Of a stretch of DNA of 64,000 nucleotides, positions 1 through 12,990 are shown one piece after another. Source of the DNA: Agriotes lineatus (Eukaryota > Arthropoda > Insecta > Coleoptera > Elateridae); the NCBI GenBank assembly GCA_940337035.1, contig CALNHX010007796.1, positions 1-64,000 of the forward strand, read 5' to 3'. The translations under genes were made by a program, and so were the position numbers. The notes under the pieces are model-generated. The model worked only from the letters and a program-made list of their open reading frames with translations. It ran no database searches and was not told the DNA's origin. Position 1 is the stretch's first letter; every line of letters begins with the position of its first letter.

Positions 1-2157
1 CAGTGGGAAGGGATTAGTAGTGTGCTTTCGTTCGCGGTACTCAAAACAATGTGTACCTGGAAAGATACGGGGGAAAATTATGACGTCTCGGCGACGGGAA
101 ATGTGTTCACTCCTTTACAATTTGACAACCTACCTTTTGTGTTAATTTCTATGGAAACTTATCATTTATCATTTGTGGATACACAAAAAATTGAAATGCG
201 CTTAAACGGAAAATTATTAAATATTTTCCAAATGCAAACTTAGTTTAACATATTCAAAATTAGCGGTGACCCACCACATGCATTACTGAAATAATAAAAC
301 AGGTTCAACTTAGCTAGATCTAGTAGTTTAACCACAATAAGATGCAATATCCAAGAGAAGTCATCCATCGAATTGAGGGAACTCGTGATTGACGGTCGTC
401 GATTTTAAAAAACAACAATGGGCAACTGCAGCTCAAGGCGTCAGATACGAGCGCCGATGAGAAGGCGGTTATTTAGACCTACGTTGGCGTAAGGCTGGTT
501 GCAAAACGATTGCGGGTGGGACGAGCTAGTTGCTGCTGTCAGGAAGGAGCAGAATGAAAGAATTCAAGATTTGAAGGATATTTTCCTGCTCTTAATCCTC
601 TCATCACATTTTTTCCTATATCTGATTAGGAAATCTGAATTTATCGAATTTTAGGGTGCTAAATGCAGTGGAAAATTAGATTATCTTCATCATGTCACAG
701 TTCTTGAATACACAGCATTAATCAAAAGACAATAATGCGATAATAGCAAACAGAATATTTCAGAGTAATACATAATGTCAATATTCACATAGTTCAATGT
801 CAGTTTTCTTTGGAAAATCAGATCACGATGCTTGTCTTTTGTACGATGTATCACCAGTCCCCCTAAAAAACGCATAGTAGTCGCCCACAATCGAAGGATT
901 TCGGTATCCTTAGCAACTATGTTTGGTGATGGCGTTCACTCCACTGATGACGTGTAAAGCAAAAATTGCAATTCGCATGATATCTTCGCGCACTCCAAAC
1001 CATTAAAACCACCAATGACATGGCCCAGCAGTTTCCTTTCATCCATTCTGTCAGGATAGTTGTGCAGGTTATAATACAAGCAATATATGGTTTTATTCTG
1101 ATCCCCAAGAGAGCAATCAAAGTACATTTGATAAGTCTTCTCAATCAAGTCAGTGATTGGCTTTTTTGCGTTTTACAGTGAACTTGCCACACATAACAAC
1201 AGTTATTATTCTCCTATTGGGATCCTGCTATTTTTAAGGACGTTCATTATCAAACAAAAGTCATTAGAGTGGTTTACACTCCCACAAAGTGTAGCAGTTG
1301 CAATTACGCAAAATATACTGCACTAATTGTAACCAGGAATTGCTAGAAGACGTTATTAGGTTGCACAGGAAAACTAAAAACACAGATGAACACAAGTTGA
1401 GGCAACAATAAACAGAAGAAGGGTTCGGTTAAATACGAGTAGTTAATAATAGGATTTCTTGGTCTTAAGTCGTGATATTATCTAATCGCTTTCTTCTTTC
1501 GACTTGAAACATTGTTTTGTCGTTTTATTTTGGTGGTCGCTCTGGGTCTCTCTGGTTACTGTAAGATACGTTATTAACTCGGTCCAGGCATTAAATGTTC
1601 TCCAAATGCCAGGAAGTGACCATTGAAAAAATATACCAACATTTTACCTACGTCTAACCTCTAGCAGGATATATTTTCCGTTGTCTTCTCGAGTCCATTT
1701 GTTTTGTAATTAAGCATATTCGCTTCAACTTTACTTAGGAATTTTATTCTCTTTGTTGTTTGTTTTTGTAAGGATTTGACATTTAATCATATTAGTATTT
1801 TAATTCTTACTGCTTTTTCCCGGTACGAAATTTAGTTACTGCCACTTTTCGAGGATTGTTCATTTATGATAAAGTAATGTGTGTAAACTTGATATTCCTT
1901 TTCTGGGGAAATAATTAACTTCTAATTACCATCTTTGGGTATGCAAGTTTTGAAATTTCTTGGTATTGTGTAATTTGTGATGACCTTTTTGGACTTTTTA
2001 TGTCTCTTGTTATTTACGGTGCACGAGGTCAACTCTCATATGCATACCCAGACAGTACGACGTGGTACTCAATAGTAACTCGGCATCTGTACAGCTACAA
2101 TTCTCTGATGCGATACTTTCTTGTTGGTGACAACATCTTTTAACTGTTTTAGACCAT
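1..2157. other. unassigned AT-rich sequence left of the receptor exon
   Basis: No gene is recognised. Two open minus-strand stretches (690-890 and 936-1148) have protein-like composition, but I cannot match them to a family and they lie in different frames, so they may be decayed coding DNA. I searched the minus strand here for the final exon of the neighbouring gustatory receptor, which should encode a TYxxxxxQF-type end, and did not find it. Confidence 0.3.
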
Positions 2158-2274
2158 TTAGTTTAATAAATTATTTATCACTGCAATGTTTATATCATGT
2201 GTTGTTGCAAAATCTGCAGTTTTAAACCACCAAAAATAATTCCCAAAATGCAAAAATAGGTTTAACCAACTTAC

Positions 2275-3195
2275 CTCGTTTGCAAGTAGAGAACAGAGTG
2301 ATACTGTTGCAGCCAAATCCAAAATGCTGAAGATTAACTTATATATCAAACGTAGTATATAATAAGATAGTAGCTTCTCTGTGGTGATAAGTACATAAGA
2401 TTGCATGACAAGTACAGACATGCTCATAGCTATACTCAATAAAATATGCACAGAATAAATTTTGTTGAAAGCTGTGGTTAAACCACATAATTGTCCATGT
2501 ATTTCAGATATCATTTGAATGGATAAGCAGGATTTTGTAATACATGATTTAATTTGAGTAGCTATGTTGGTAGTCCAGTATTGGTTCAAACTATTAAATC
2601 TGCATTTTAATAATACCATATAAGTATAAAACATTATCTGTATAAATGACTTATAAAAAATAACCACGTAGAAACTGATTAAGTAAATAGTTATTATGGA
2701 ATGAAATACAACGATTGCCGTTATTACACAAACTAAAATACTTAATGATACGTAGACAGCTATTGCTCCTACGCAGAAGTTTCTGACATACTTGCTGTTG
2801 CTGTTAATATTTAAGTGCTCGGTTATTTGATCTAGCCTTATCACTTCCTTCCATAACACTTTTACATTATTTTTCTGGAAGTCGTTACAAATAATCAGCA
2901 ACGAAGTACCAGCAACTATAGTAAGAAGTTTGAAAACCTCTACATACAATTCCAATTTTCCAACTATAGGCTTAATCAAAGTCTTCACGAAAAGTATGGC
3001 TAAAACTACAACACCTGCGAATGCTATATAAAATATTGTTTTAAATAAAAAATGTACTTCTTGAAAAATTATCTTATTGGAATGATATTTAATAGTGAAT
3101 GGCGCTAAACCAACAACCTTAAAAATAGTATAAATCGGATATAACTCTCTGTAGATGTTATACATCTTAAGCGTATTAAGTAGCAATATTTGCAA
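2275..3195 (-). CDS. insect gustatory receptor (7tm_7 family), large 5' exon
   Basis: The 307 codons from the ATG to a strong splice donor (GAG|GTAAGTTGG on the minus strand, phase 0) encode a multi-pass membrane protein. Hydrophobic spans lie near residues 48-74, 88-103, 140-165, 170-190, 245-270 and 280-305. The block around residues 230-260 (HGQLCGLTTAFNKIYS, then a hydrophobic run) resembles the conserved TM5/TM6 region of insect gustatory receptors, ligand-gated cation channels in the dendrites of taste neurons. Translation stays open past the donor to 2158, but that tail reads as intron. A phase-0 intron before a short last exon carrying TYxxxxxQF is usual for this family. That last exon was not found to the left, so the gene is incomplete in the window or has lost its 3' end. 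An odorant receptor is the main alternative. Confidence 0.72.
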
Positions 3196-6100
3196 TGGAA
3201 ATAGATATTTCCAACTTCCCGAAAGTTAAAAAGTATAGCGTCTGACACACCAGGTCGTACTGCAATTATTAAATACCTACACTGATGGTATGCACAAGCT
3301 AAGTTTAAATAGTAAAAGCGTTACGGATTGGTTTTCGGTGTATTGATTAACAATATTTACTCCTGCCATGATAGAAAGTTATCAATTTTCCATTCAAAAT
3401 TAGTGCTTCTTTTATATTATTAGAATTGATGTAGAAAGTAATGGCTACTTTAGAAAATTAATGTACCCGTGTTTAATGCGAAACATAATATATTCGTCTA
3501 CAATTTGACACATAATATATTTACTACACAAGTGGGATAAGTGCATTATTAATCTACGTGTGTGTAAGTCATTTTCAAAAATATTTTAGTAAGCAAATGT
3601 CGTTACCTCATTCATTTGACAGTTCTGTAGTGCAGGTTTGGTATTATGCTTTTGGGTACTTTTTTTCTCCTTCCTCTTCATTTTCTTCTGCAATTTTTAT
3701 CGACTTGTTACTTCCATGTACATCACAGAGAAGTGTTGAACCCATCTTTTAATTATTTCTTGCTTTTTACATAGTGACTCTACACTTTTACTCCTGCAGA
3801 AGTTAATGTGTGGTTGAAATTCATTTTAATTTCAATAATTGCTTTCTACATACTCCTTGTTTGCTTTTCGCTATTGTAGTCCTCTGTTTATGCACTTTCA
3901 TTTTGCGTGTGGGTAAATTATTCAAATCACTGTTACTTCATTTCCGGCAAATTTTGTTTTTTTTTAATTTTCGCTTTAATGCTCCAAACTGCATTTTCAA
4001 AGGACGCTAAGCCAATTACAAAATTCTGGAAAGGGCCTGGGGACGGGAATCTGCACGTGCGGTTACTAAAAAGCCTGCTCTTGATGAAACATTTGCGGCA
4101 ATTGGAAGCTGTGGTAAATACCTGGCAACTGGAGGCTTCCTCGTCGGGCAACGGTTTTAAATGACGCCACCTCAATTGTCGGCTTACTGATGACTTCCTG
4201 CTGCTAAATTCTGCACCCTGGCTATCCTGAGGGACTGCTCTAAAGGCTGTGCCTGGGTTTCTGGCTGGCCGATGTGGCCTCCGAAGTGGAACGCACTCTG
4301 GCAATTCTTGCGGATGGCTTTCTCTTTTGACCGGGGTTCACTATCTGTACAAATTATACACCCACATATGCACAACGACTTGGAGAAAAATTAAAACGCT
4401 CTTTGGGTAACAAATTGTAACTTTTTATTGATAAAAACTGTTAATCTCTGGGAACCCAATTAACCCCAGCTAACTAAATTAAGGCTTGTTGATCCTTTTT
4501 TTTTTAATAATTGAAAATCTCATTATAAATAACATTTGTTTCATGGAATTAAGTTTTGATGTACAATTTTTACTTACAGACTAAAGTTTTGATGCACTCT
4601 TCTTCTAAGTTGTCTTTCCTTAAATGCTAAAATATGTCTTTTCTTGTAAATGTTCAACGCGAAACAACTTTTTATGCTTTGCTTTTTACGCATGAGTTTT
4701 TAAATGTACGAATCTGTGTTCTTTGCTAAATAGCGTAATTGCTTTTATAACGTTCTTAATTCCTCGTACTGTTTTGCCTAATTTATTTGCCCTTCAGTCA
4801 TCTTACCTTTAATTACCCCAACACGCTCATAATTTTTGTAGGTCGCACACCATGTCTGTATGATATCAAAATTCATATCATCGTATTGACTTCACACAAC
4901 TAACACCTTTCAGCTACATAATTCAGTCTGTATTTGCCATTTTAATCATTTATTACGATTAAAACCATGAACGTAATCCTTTCGAATTCTGTCAACTTAA
5001 TGCCAAACTTTCTTTCTCAAATTACATTTACTGCTGCTCATATCGAGTACATTTATTACTGTAAAATTACTGGCTTCATTGCAATTAATAAAATCTTGAA
5101 TTCTGTATTCGTTTTGAATATTCAGTTTATGTTACTTAGAGCCGATTCTACAATGCAAGTATATACTTAGAATAAGCTATCCGAAGTATAATTGTCATAG
5201 TTTTCTTTGTTAACACAATCGTTTCTAGGGTATTTATTCCCGAGATAACTTTATCCCTGGATTGTAGAACCGGCCCTTAGGCAACCAAAATTACTTTAAG
5301 CATTAAACCATTGCAATATACTGAGCAATATGATGCAGAAGAAAGTTGGGCATAATTTGTTATTGTTTCTAATCACTGTAGTTAACCAAATTTGTAAATT
5401 CTGATAATTGGAATCATTAGATACCCATTATTATTTACAAGTTCTTGTGTGCACAGAAAGCAATTAAGTTGTAGATATTTAACTGTAGAAACAGTTGCTT
5501 AACAGAATTGAAGATTCTTACTAGTTGGTAATCGGGTTTTATAACAAAAATATTAAGAATAATATACTTATTTAGTAAATAATATAACTATGCTTGTTCT
5601 AATTTCGGACACAAATAGTTCCTGCTTACTTCCTATATATTTAAGTGTGTCCGACAGTAAGAAAACAATGGCATAATTTCTGACACGTACCGACTTTTAA
5701 AAAAAGGTAAATTCAACAAAAAAATCTCACAATAGGACTACAGAATTTCGTAGATGTTTTATTTTTCAAAGACAGTACAAAATATTATTAAGATATTTTT
5801 TTATGGAAAAATGATGCTGTATGTAGAGCATAACTGATAAAGTATGAAAGGAATATACAGGGTGTCCGATTTTAAGCTTAAGCATAGAAATCTCGGTTAT
5901 CTTTAGATCAGAAGTATAGTGAATTAAGCCAAAGTTGCGTATTTTTGTGCTGATTAATATTTTGAAAAGAAATTTAACTTCATGTTTAGTTTTCCACATA
6001 TCGAAATAACTAAATTTCAATTTTGGCATTTATTTTTTTATTAGAAAACCAATCAACTTAGCCATTTTTAGCAACATTATTGAAACACTTTTCAACAAGG

Positions 6101-7280
6101 AATTCAAAAATAATATTACAGTTGCTCTAACGCTTAAGATAACGGAAAATCCATAGCCAACTCTTTTTTCTTATGGATGCCATATTGGATTTTCTTTTCT
6201 TTAAAAGTAGATTTTGTTTCTGATTACGAAAATGTATAAAATTTTATGTTTTAGTAATCAGTTTATGGAAATATTAGTAAAAACAAAAAATAATAACGTT
6301 TTTAGGACTGCTATGGAAACAAAAACGCTACATTAATTTTACTATAATTTTCTCATAACTTTTTAATGGATTGAAAGTGAAATACATACACTTTATTTCA
6401 TTTTCGTTTCTATTTTGTAGCTGTAACATGTCATACATTTAGTTTTGTTTATTTTGTATGCTGAATGCTAATAAATTCCTTTTTCATCATTACTTAATTT
6501 CTTGTATTATTTAGTTATTGCTCAGTATAATGATTAAGGTATCAAAAATGCTTAATGGACTACAAGTGAAATTGTATTTACATTCATTTTTTGTTAACCA
6601 ACGTAATAGACCAGTAGCAAAGTAGTTTTACTCTTTTGCCAAAAGGCGGGTAGTTTCCATTGTTGAATATGTTTACGAGATCGGGGTTATAATCAAAATT
6701 CCCACCTTTTCAACTTTTTCAGCCGGGGCTCGCGCCTCCATCTTAACAAAATTGCTCTCAAAAATGATTTTCCACATTCTCCTTACCAGTGCAAAATAGC
6801 TATTGTAAATTATAGTATAGAAGACATAATTCTCTACAACTTTTATTTGAACATAAACAATAATCATGAAGAAATCAGCTCAAAAGAAAGCACGGTGGAT
6901 ATTTAGTTCACTTAAAAAAATAAACATAAGTTGTACAAATTGTGACTTCTATAATATTAATAATAACTATTGTCATCCTAGAATGCACTTCTAAGAAGAT
7001 AATGTGGAAAAACTGGTTTAGACAGCCATTTTTTTCAAGATTGTGGCACGATCGGCAACTGGAAATGTTGGAAAACTTGGTATTTTTATTAAGACTTTGA
7101 ACTGCTAAACATATACAAAAATTGAAACTACGCCCTATGCAGGGAAAGACTTTTTTTGTACTCTGCTACTGGACTATAATACATACATAAAACTTTGAAC
7201 TGGCCCGTGTCGGGCTCAACAAGTGTGGTCCGATAACATAAGAATCCCATTTCACTTTCGTGTCCATTAAACATTTTCTA
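3196..7280. other. unassigned AT-rich intergenic DNA
   Basis: No coding sequence or RNA gene is recognised. At 5858 there is a TATACAGGGTGTCC motif, like the terminus of several TA-flanked MITEs elsewhere in the window, but no matching opposite end was found. A GC-richer patch near 4020-4330 is open in two frames without recognisable similarity. Confidence 0.3.
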
Positions 7281-7380
7281 GCGCCCAAACGCCTGGCGCC
7301 CAAACGCCAGGCGTCCAAGCGCCTGGCGCCGAAACGCCGTCGCCCAATTGTGGGTGCCCAACCACCGGCGGCCAAACGTC
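7281..7380. repeat. 15-bp GC-rich minisatellite
   Basis: The unit GCGCCCAAACGCCTG begins at 7281, 7296, 7311 and 7326 with a few substitutions per unit, and decays through 7341, 7356 and 7371. The period is a multiple of three, so the minus frames read as repetitive peptides rich in Arg, Leu, Gly and Ala. These are not taken as genes. GC content is far above the surroundings. Confidence 0.8.
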
Positions 7381-7609
7381 TTGTTCCGGCAATAATGAGA
7401 TCCAACAAATACTGGAAAATCTGAGAGGTGCTCCGTGGGCTTGAAGGATATTTTCAAACGTTTAGATCGCATTCGCAGGTGCTGCGGTTGGAATTCTTCC
7501 TGCAATGGTTTTTTTATTTGAAAACTGATGTAATTCGCATTGACCAGTGTGTCCTTTTATTGTTTCGGTATTATTACCAACGTGAAGATATTTAGTCACA
7601 ACTTCCATT

Positions 7610-7648
7610 TGCGAGGAAAATTCTGAGAAAAGCCCTTTACAGATTTTT
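7610..7648 (+). repeat. 3'-end fragment of the ACTTCCCTCGTC repeat family
   Basis: The stretch GCGAGGAAAATTCTG followed by AAAGCCCTTTACAGATT matches the last ~40 nt of the longer repeat copies at 19840-20205, 24338-24897 and 42027-42720. Only this terminal piece is present. Confidence 0.4.
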
Positions 7649-7844
7649 TCCTGTAGTTTAGTTTTGATCTTGTCTTTATACTGTGTTTGATTTCCAGGAA
7701 GCTTTACTTAGTCAGTGTTTCACTTCTATTGCTTTTCGCCTCATTCTTTAAATGTTCTTGATATCATGTGTATTATTGTGTCAAATACTAAGAGAAGACC
7801 ATCTGGAGCATAATCTATCCGCACCCACTTCTGACTGATAGTAG

Positions 7845-8150
7845 TTAAGTAGGTACATAATCAATCTGGTTGATCGTTCTTTCACTCGGAAACATATTTG
7901 GGGTTAATTTTGGGGAAAAATACTAGTCCTCCTACTTAGGGCCATTGTTTGCAGCAAAATCTACTAGTCTATTCCCGTTGTTATTATACTTCTCATCTAG
8001 ACTATGTTTACCTGCTATTGGTGTTAGCATTTCTTCTTTGGCAGTTTTAGCATTAAAATCGCCAAAGACAATTTTTATTTCGTTCTTACTATATTTTTAA
8101 TAATGTTGAATAGAATTGATCTTTATGTGTATCTTCTGTGACAGCGTCGT
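7845..8150 (-). pseudogene. RTE-like non-LTR endonuclease remnant
   Basis: The reverse complement encodes scattered blocks of an apurinic-like endonuclease of RTE type: KIVFGDFNAKTAKEE (metal-binding GDFNAK motif), then a block ending NRLVDFAANNGPK, then RTINQIDYV (the NQIDH-type motif with His replaced by Tyr). Stops and frame changes separate the blocks and no reverse transcriptase follows. It is an old, decayed LINE fragment on the strand opposite to the other RTE-like copy at 14.0-15.9 kb. Confidence 0.6.
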
Positions 8151-8835
8151 ACGTTATTGTCTCCACTGTATTATATGAGCGTATATGTTTTCATTTTTAT
8201 AGTATGTTTTCCAGGCCATCTTTTAATTCCTATCTTCTATTTTCTAAGTCCTTCAATTAAGTTTAAGCTGTTTGTATAGGCTTAGTACATTCCATGATTA
8301 TCTTCAATTCCATTTTCCGTTGGCTAAGTTATCTACTATTATTACTTCCATTATAATTTTTTTTGGGTTATGGGTGTTGGACAACTTTCCTTCTTTACCT
8401 GGGCTTAGGATCATCAGAATGCCGTAATACAGCTGCCACGTCCTGACGGAATTATTGTAAATAATTTAAATAATTGACTTTAGCAACTTCAATCAAGTAT
8501 ACCTGATTCGTTAGAAACAATAGCTATGCAAAATCTTGATACTGAAAAAATTGATGAACTGAATGTTGATCTCTGTTGTATCATACGTAGCGCCCTTTGT
8601 AAACAATCTATAAAATAAAGAGCATGTATTTCTTATTCGCTCTGGAAAATCTACTTGTACTAATTTTAAGGCTATAATAAATTTAATTTTAACTTTTGTT
8701 ACGATTCAAAAGTCATTTACAGCTATTGATTATTTAATTGCCCTAATTTTTACTAAAACTAACTTTTTGCCTTATCTTTCTTTAAGTCTAATTTTTCCCT
8801 TCAATAAAACTGAGCATTCAGACCTTCTGCAAGTT

Positions 8836-8847
8836 CTATTTTGATCT
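8836..8847. repeat. 12-bp target-site duplication, left copy
   Basis: CTATTTTGATCT directly abuts the (TAATC)n tail of the LINE on the minus strand. The same 12 bases recur at 12991-13002, next to the 5' end of the element. Confidence 0.8.
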
Positions 8848-8937
8848 AGATTAGATTAGATTAGATTATATTTCACGACTGCTTTTTGCTGGCATGCGCA
8901 CGTCAGCCCTTTGGGCTTTTTGTACTGTCGGGAGTTT

Positions 8938-11900
8938 TCAAGTTAGCAAGCCGACATCCGTATCTTTTACTAGACTTGCAATGTCCCCTACTAGTTTGCG
9001 GTTGTCAATAGAGTTAAGGCTCCAATCGAGTTGGTGTCTTTTACGCTCTAATGCTGGGCATTCAAAGAGGATATGATAGGCTGTTTCATCATCCTCTTGG
9101 CATAGGCTGCAAACAGATTCATCTCTATAGATATTGATCCCTGCATAAATTCTCTGAATGCTCCAGTGCCTGTTAGTAGACTGACTACTTGCTTGATTCG
9201 AGTTCTGTTCAGTCTCAACAGGGTTTTGGTGGTATGTGGATTCGGAGTTTTTAGCAATCTTTTGCAGTGTGTTGCTTGATTGTAGTTTCTCCACCTTAGT
9301 TGGTGTGCGGTATTGACCCATTCATTAATGGCTGAGCGGGCTTGGTTTTTCTGGATGCTTAGACCAGGTTCTGGGCCGGTCATTGCATTACGGGCTGCTT
9401 CTTTTGCGAGCTTGTCCGCCTTTTCGTTTCCTTCAATACCTTGGTGAACTGGGATCCAGCATAATTTTACTGTATTTCCCTGGCTTAAGGTTTGAAGTTT
9501 GGATTTGCATTCCTTGACCAGTCTCGATGAAGTACTGAAAGCGTTTAGCGCTTTCAGTGCTGCCTGACTGTCTGAGAGAATGTGTATGTCTCGATTGAGC
9601 AGCTTCTTTTCTATGCTGATGTTTACGCATACGTTAATAGCTTGTACTTCAGCCTGAAAGATGTTACAAAACTTTCCTAAACTAACTTTTTCGTTGGTTC
9701 TAGGATTGGTACTGTACACACCGGAACCTGTACCCCCTTCAAACTTAGATCCATCAGTGTAAAAAATGATGTTCTTATTTGTTGGAGTTGGTAGTTAGTC
9801 CGGATTCCAACTTGTGTGTACAGTAAAGTTCTTTTCAAAGTCATAGGCTTTGATTATAAGATCAGAACCCATTTCTAATATTGGGTTGTTGATGTGTGAC
9901 ATGATCTTGCCATGTCCTAGATTATTAGCTGTGGTCATCCAGTGACCAGTACTTTGTAACCTGTAGGCTGCCATTTTGGCTTCACCTTCCAAGAAGATGT
10001 GCAGAGGTGGCAGATTTAAAATAGCATTCAGTGCTTGTCCTGAGGTGCCTTTAAAGGCTCCAGTGATGCACCGATTAGCTAGATATTGTATTCTGCTGAT
10101 TTTGTGGATCGCAGTTACTTGTTTTATTTTGGGCCACCAGGCGATTATTCCATATGAAATTATTGGTCGAACCATGGTTTTGTACAGCCAGAGGGTCAGT
10201 TCCGGTTTGAGCCCCCACGTACTACCTATGGCTCTTTTTCCAATAACTAATGTTTGTATGCACCTGGTGATTGTTTTGTCTAAGTGGGAGTTCCAAGTTA
10301 GTTTGGAATCGATGATTAGACCTAAGTACTTAACCTCGTTCTCCCAGTTGACATTTGTCTCAAACAGTTTTATGTTGATTCTGTTTGTGATGTTCTTTCT
10401 ACGAGTGAAAGCGACGAGAGTAGCTTTGCTGGGATTAATTCTAAGATTATTCTCTAGACACCACTCTTCGGTTATCTTTAGTGCTGATTTCATTACATTG
10501 TCTACGGTTCTTTGGTATTTACCTTGAATCAGTATGACAATGTCATCAGCGTATCCTTGAGTGTAGTAGCCTTTGTTATTGAGTTGGATCAGCAGTTCAT
10601 CAACTGTGAGGCAACACAGGAGTGGAAAAAGAACTCCTCCCTGTGGACATCCCCTTGTCGCCTGCACTGTCTTTTCCTTGTCAAATAACTTGACTTTTAC
10701 AACTCTAGTGTTGAGCATTGCCATAGTCCATCTTATCGTGGTGTTATCGATCTGATGGTTTGTCATTGCTCTTTCAATAGAGTGGTAGGAGGTGTTGTCG
10801 AAGGCACCTTCTATGTCTAGAAATGCTCCGACTGCGTACTCCTTGTACTCCAAGGTTCTCTCAATTTTCCCTACTAGTTGGTGTAGGGCGGTTTCACATG
10901 ACTTCCCTGTTTGGTAAGCATGTTGATATTTGTGAATCGGGAGTGAAGTTAGGGCTTCCTCCCTCCAGTATCTGTCTACTAATCTTTCCAACGTTTTAAA
11001 GAGGAATGACGTTAGGCTGATAGGTCTGTAAGATTTAGCTTCTGCATAGCTGCTCTTACCAGGCTTAGGGATAAATACTACTTTAGTCACTCTCCAGGCT
11101 TGGGGAATGTAACCTAAGGCAAGACTTGCTTGGAACATGTCTTTGAGTGGGTTCAGCAGTATATGTATCCCTTTCTGCAGCATTACGGGTTGTATGCCGT
11201 CGTTTCCAGCAGATTTGAAAGGACTGAAGAGGCTAGTTGCCCATCTAATCCTTTCTTTGCTGACTATTCTCTTAGCTGTTTCCCAGTCTTCCCTCCTAGG
11301 GGTGTGATTGGGTTCAGCCAGAGTAGGTTGTTTCACTGCTCCGGGTAGGTGAGTTTTTATCAAAAGAGATAAAGTCTCCTCTTCCGTTGTAGTGTATTCT
11401 CCGCTTTCTTTTTTAAGAGTGCCTACTGGGTTCATGGCTTGCTTTGAGATGATTTTGTGGAGTCTAGCTGTGGATCGCGTGGTCTCCACCTCCTGACAAA
11501 ACTTTTTCCAGGCTGCTATCTTAGCTGCCTTGATTTTTTTGCCATAGCCTGTGAGAGCCTTGTGATAGTTTTCCCAGTTATTTGTGGCTTTAGACCTGTT
11601 AAACAGACGTCTGACTTCTTGTCTGGTCTTTTCTAGGTCTTTATTCCACCAATTTGTGTGTTTTTTTGCTCTTTGCTGACTTGGGTCTATTAGAGGGCAG
11701 CTACTCTGAAAGGAGTCAATCATGGCCTCTTTTAACCGGTCAGGATTTGAGTCTAAAACTACTTTATTGGGAGATCTGAACTTTAGGTGTTCTACCTTCT
11801 CTTGTAGTTTTTGTTTATATAGGTCCCAGTCTGTCTTTCTTGGGTTGTAGTAAACTCTTTGGCTTACTTCCAGTTGAGACAGTTCAAAGGTTATATAATT

Positions 11901-12590
11901 GTAGTCAGATAGTGATGGTTCGTCTGAAACTTGCCATTTATTCGCTGATTGACTAATTCTCATAGTGGTTATGGTAATATCTATAACTTCATGTCTATTA
12001 GTGTTATAAAAGGTTGGAGTGTTACCTTTATTGACTACTACTAGATTGTTAGTTAAGATAAATTCTAAAAGTGACTCACCTCTTATGTTACAGTTGGTGC
12101 TGCCCCAAATGGTGTGGTGTGAATTTGCGTCGCAGCCTAGGATGAGGTCTAGATCGTCTTGGGAGGCAGATGATACTAGGTTCTCTAGTTCCTCGCTAGG
12201 CGGTGGGTCCCTGGAATCGGATGGAAGGTAGACGGAGCCTATAATGGCTTGGCCACAACCTTCATCATTATTCCATTTTATTTTAATTGTGGTTATGTCT
12301 CTAGAACAGAATTCCATTAGTGGTAAACAGTCTAGGTTATTTCTTATAAGTATGCATGTTCTAGGACCTGCACGATTATAAATAAGCTTACCTTTAGCAC
12401 CCCCTAGTCCACGGACTTGTCCCTTAACTATCCATGGTTCTTGGATCAGTGCTAAATCGATGTCATCTGCTAGCAGCTTTCTGCTTAGACTTGCAGTGGC
12501 TGCTTTGCAGTGATGAAGGTTAATTTGAACTACTTTCAGGTGCTTCTTTCCTATCCTTGAAGCGGATGAGGAGAGTGACCTTGTTGAGGC
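8938..12590 (-). pseudogene. LINE ORF2: endonuclease, reverse transcriptase, RNase H
   Basis: The open frame starts near 12590, upstream of the first Met at 12317, with the endonuclease N-terminus (VVQINLHHCK, LALIQEPW). LGCDANSHHTIWGS is the next endonuclease motif. The usual SDH motif reads LSDYNYI, so the catalytic His is Tyr. The reverse transcriptase shows GAFLDIEGAFDN and QGYADDIVILIQG. A TAA at 9795-9797 interrupts the frame in front of RNase H (FYTDGSKFEGG, DSQAALKAL, GNEKADKLAKEAA). Near 9140 a one-base shift moves the last part, CSLCQEDDETAYHILFEC (C-x2-C-x8-H-x4-C), to another frame ending at 8938. The family makes the polyprotein for target-primed retrotransposition. This copy cannot make it intact. 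Confidence 0.88.
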
Positions 12591-12778
12591 CTAGGTGCGG
12601 CCTTTTTCTGCTCGGAAGACTGTCCTTGACTGGAAGTCTGGACTGTCAACTCTGCAGTAGAGGCACACTGTTCCATTTTTGTCTCGGTCACCGAAGTCTG
12701 AGCATCAGTGATCAGAAACGGTGATGACTCCATCAGTGTGTCGTCTTCACCATGTGAAAGAGCAGTTGTTAAATCCAT
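12551..12778 (-). pseudogene. C-terminal part of LINE ORF1
   Basis: A 75-codon reading frame rich in Ser, Thr, Gln and Pro ends at 12551, overlapping the open start of ORF2 by about 40 nt in a different frame. Upstream, at 12790-12960 on the minus strand, Cys- and Arg-rich pieces such as CYATRAKQSTSRCRRRG in shifted frames look like the zinc knuckles of a LINE gag-like ORF1. The position and tail composition fit an ORF1 remnant, but the shortness and lack of an intact knuckle keep confidence moderate. Confidence 0.5.
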
Positions 12779-12990
12779 ACAAGTGCGTATTTAATGCAAC
12801 TGTAACAGGTTTAGCTAAATTCTTCTGGAGGGCGCCTGGTATCCAGAAGGCTCCGTTCATGACGCATATTATAAGCCCCTGCGCCTACACCTGCTGGTGC
12901 TCTGTTTTGCACGGGTCGCATAACACATTCGAAAAGGGAATTTTGGAACCAGAAAGGCTGATCTACTAGACAGCCATGCATCTCTTGAGC

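Larger units (their letters stand above)
8848..12990 (-). mobile_element. 5'-truncated non-LTR retrotransposon with RNase H (I/LOA-like)
   Basis: A 4143-bp element on the minus strand, bounded by identical 12-bp direct repeats. Its order is a broken ORF1 end with zinc-knuckle traces, endonuclease, reverse transcriptase, RNase H, a C-terminal CCHC motif, and a 3' tail of about four TAATC units (8848-8867). An AP-type endonuclease combined with RNase H places it in the I/LOA/R1 group of LINEs. The exact clade is an inference. The 5' end falls inside ORF1, so this is a dead-on-arrival copy made by incomplete target-primed reverse transcription. It carries an in-frame stop, a frameshift and a changed endonuclease residue, described with the ORF. 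Confidence 0.88.

Noticed and set aside
7166..7505. Open frames over the 15-bp minisatellite
   Set aside because: The repeat period makes frames open; the peptides are merely the repeat.
9976..12231. Plus-strand open frames inside the LINE
   Set aside because: Shadows of the minus-strand ORF2.
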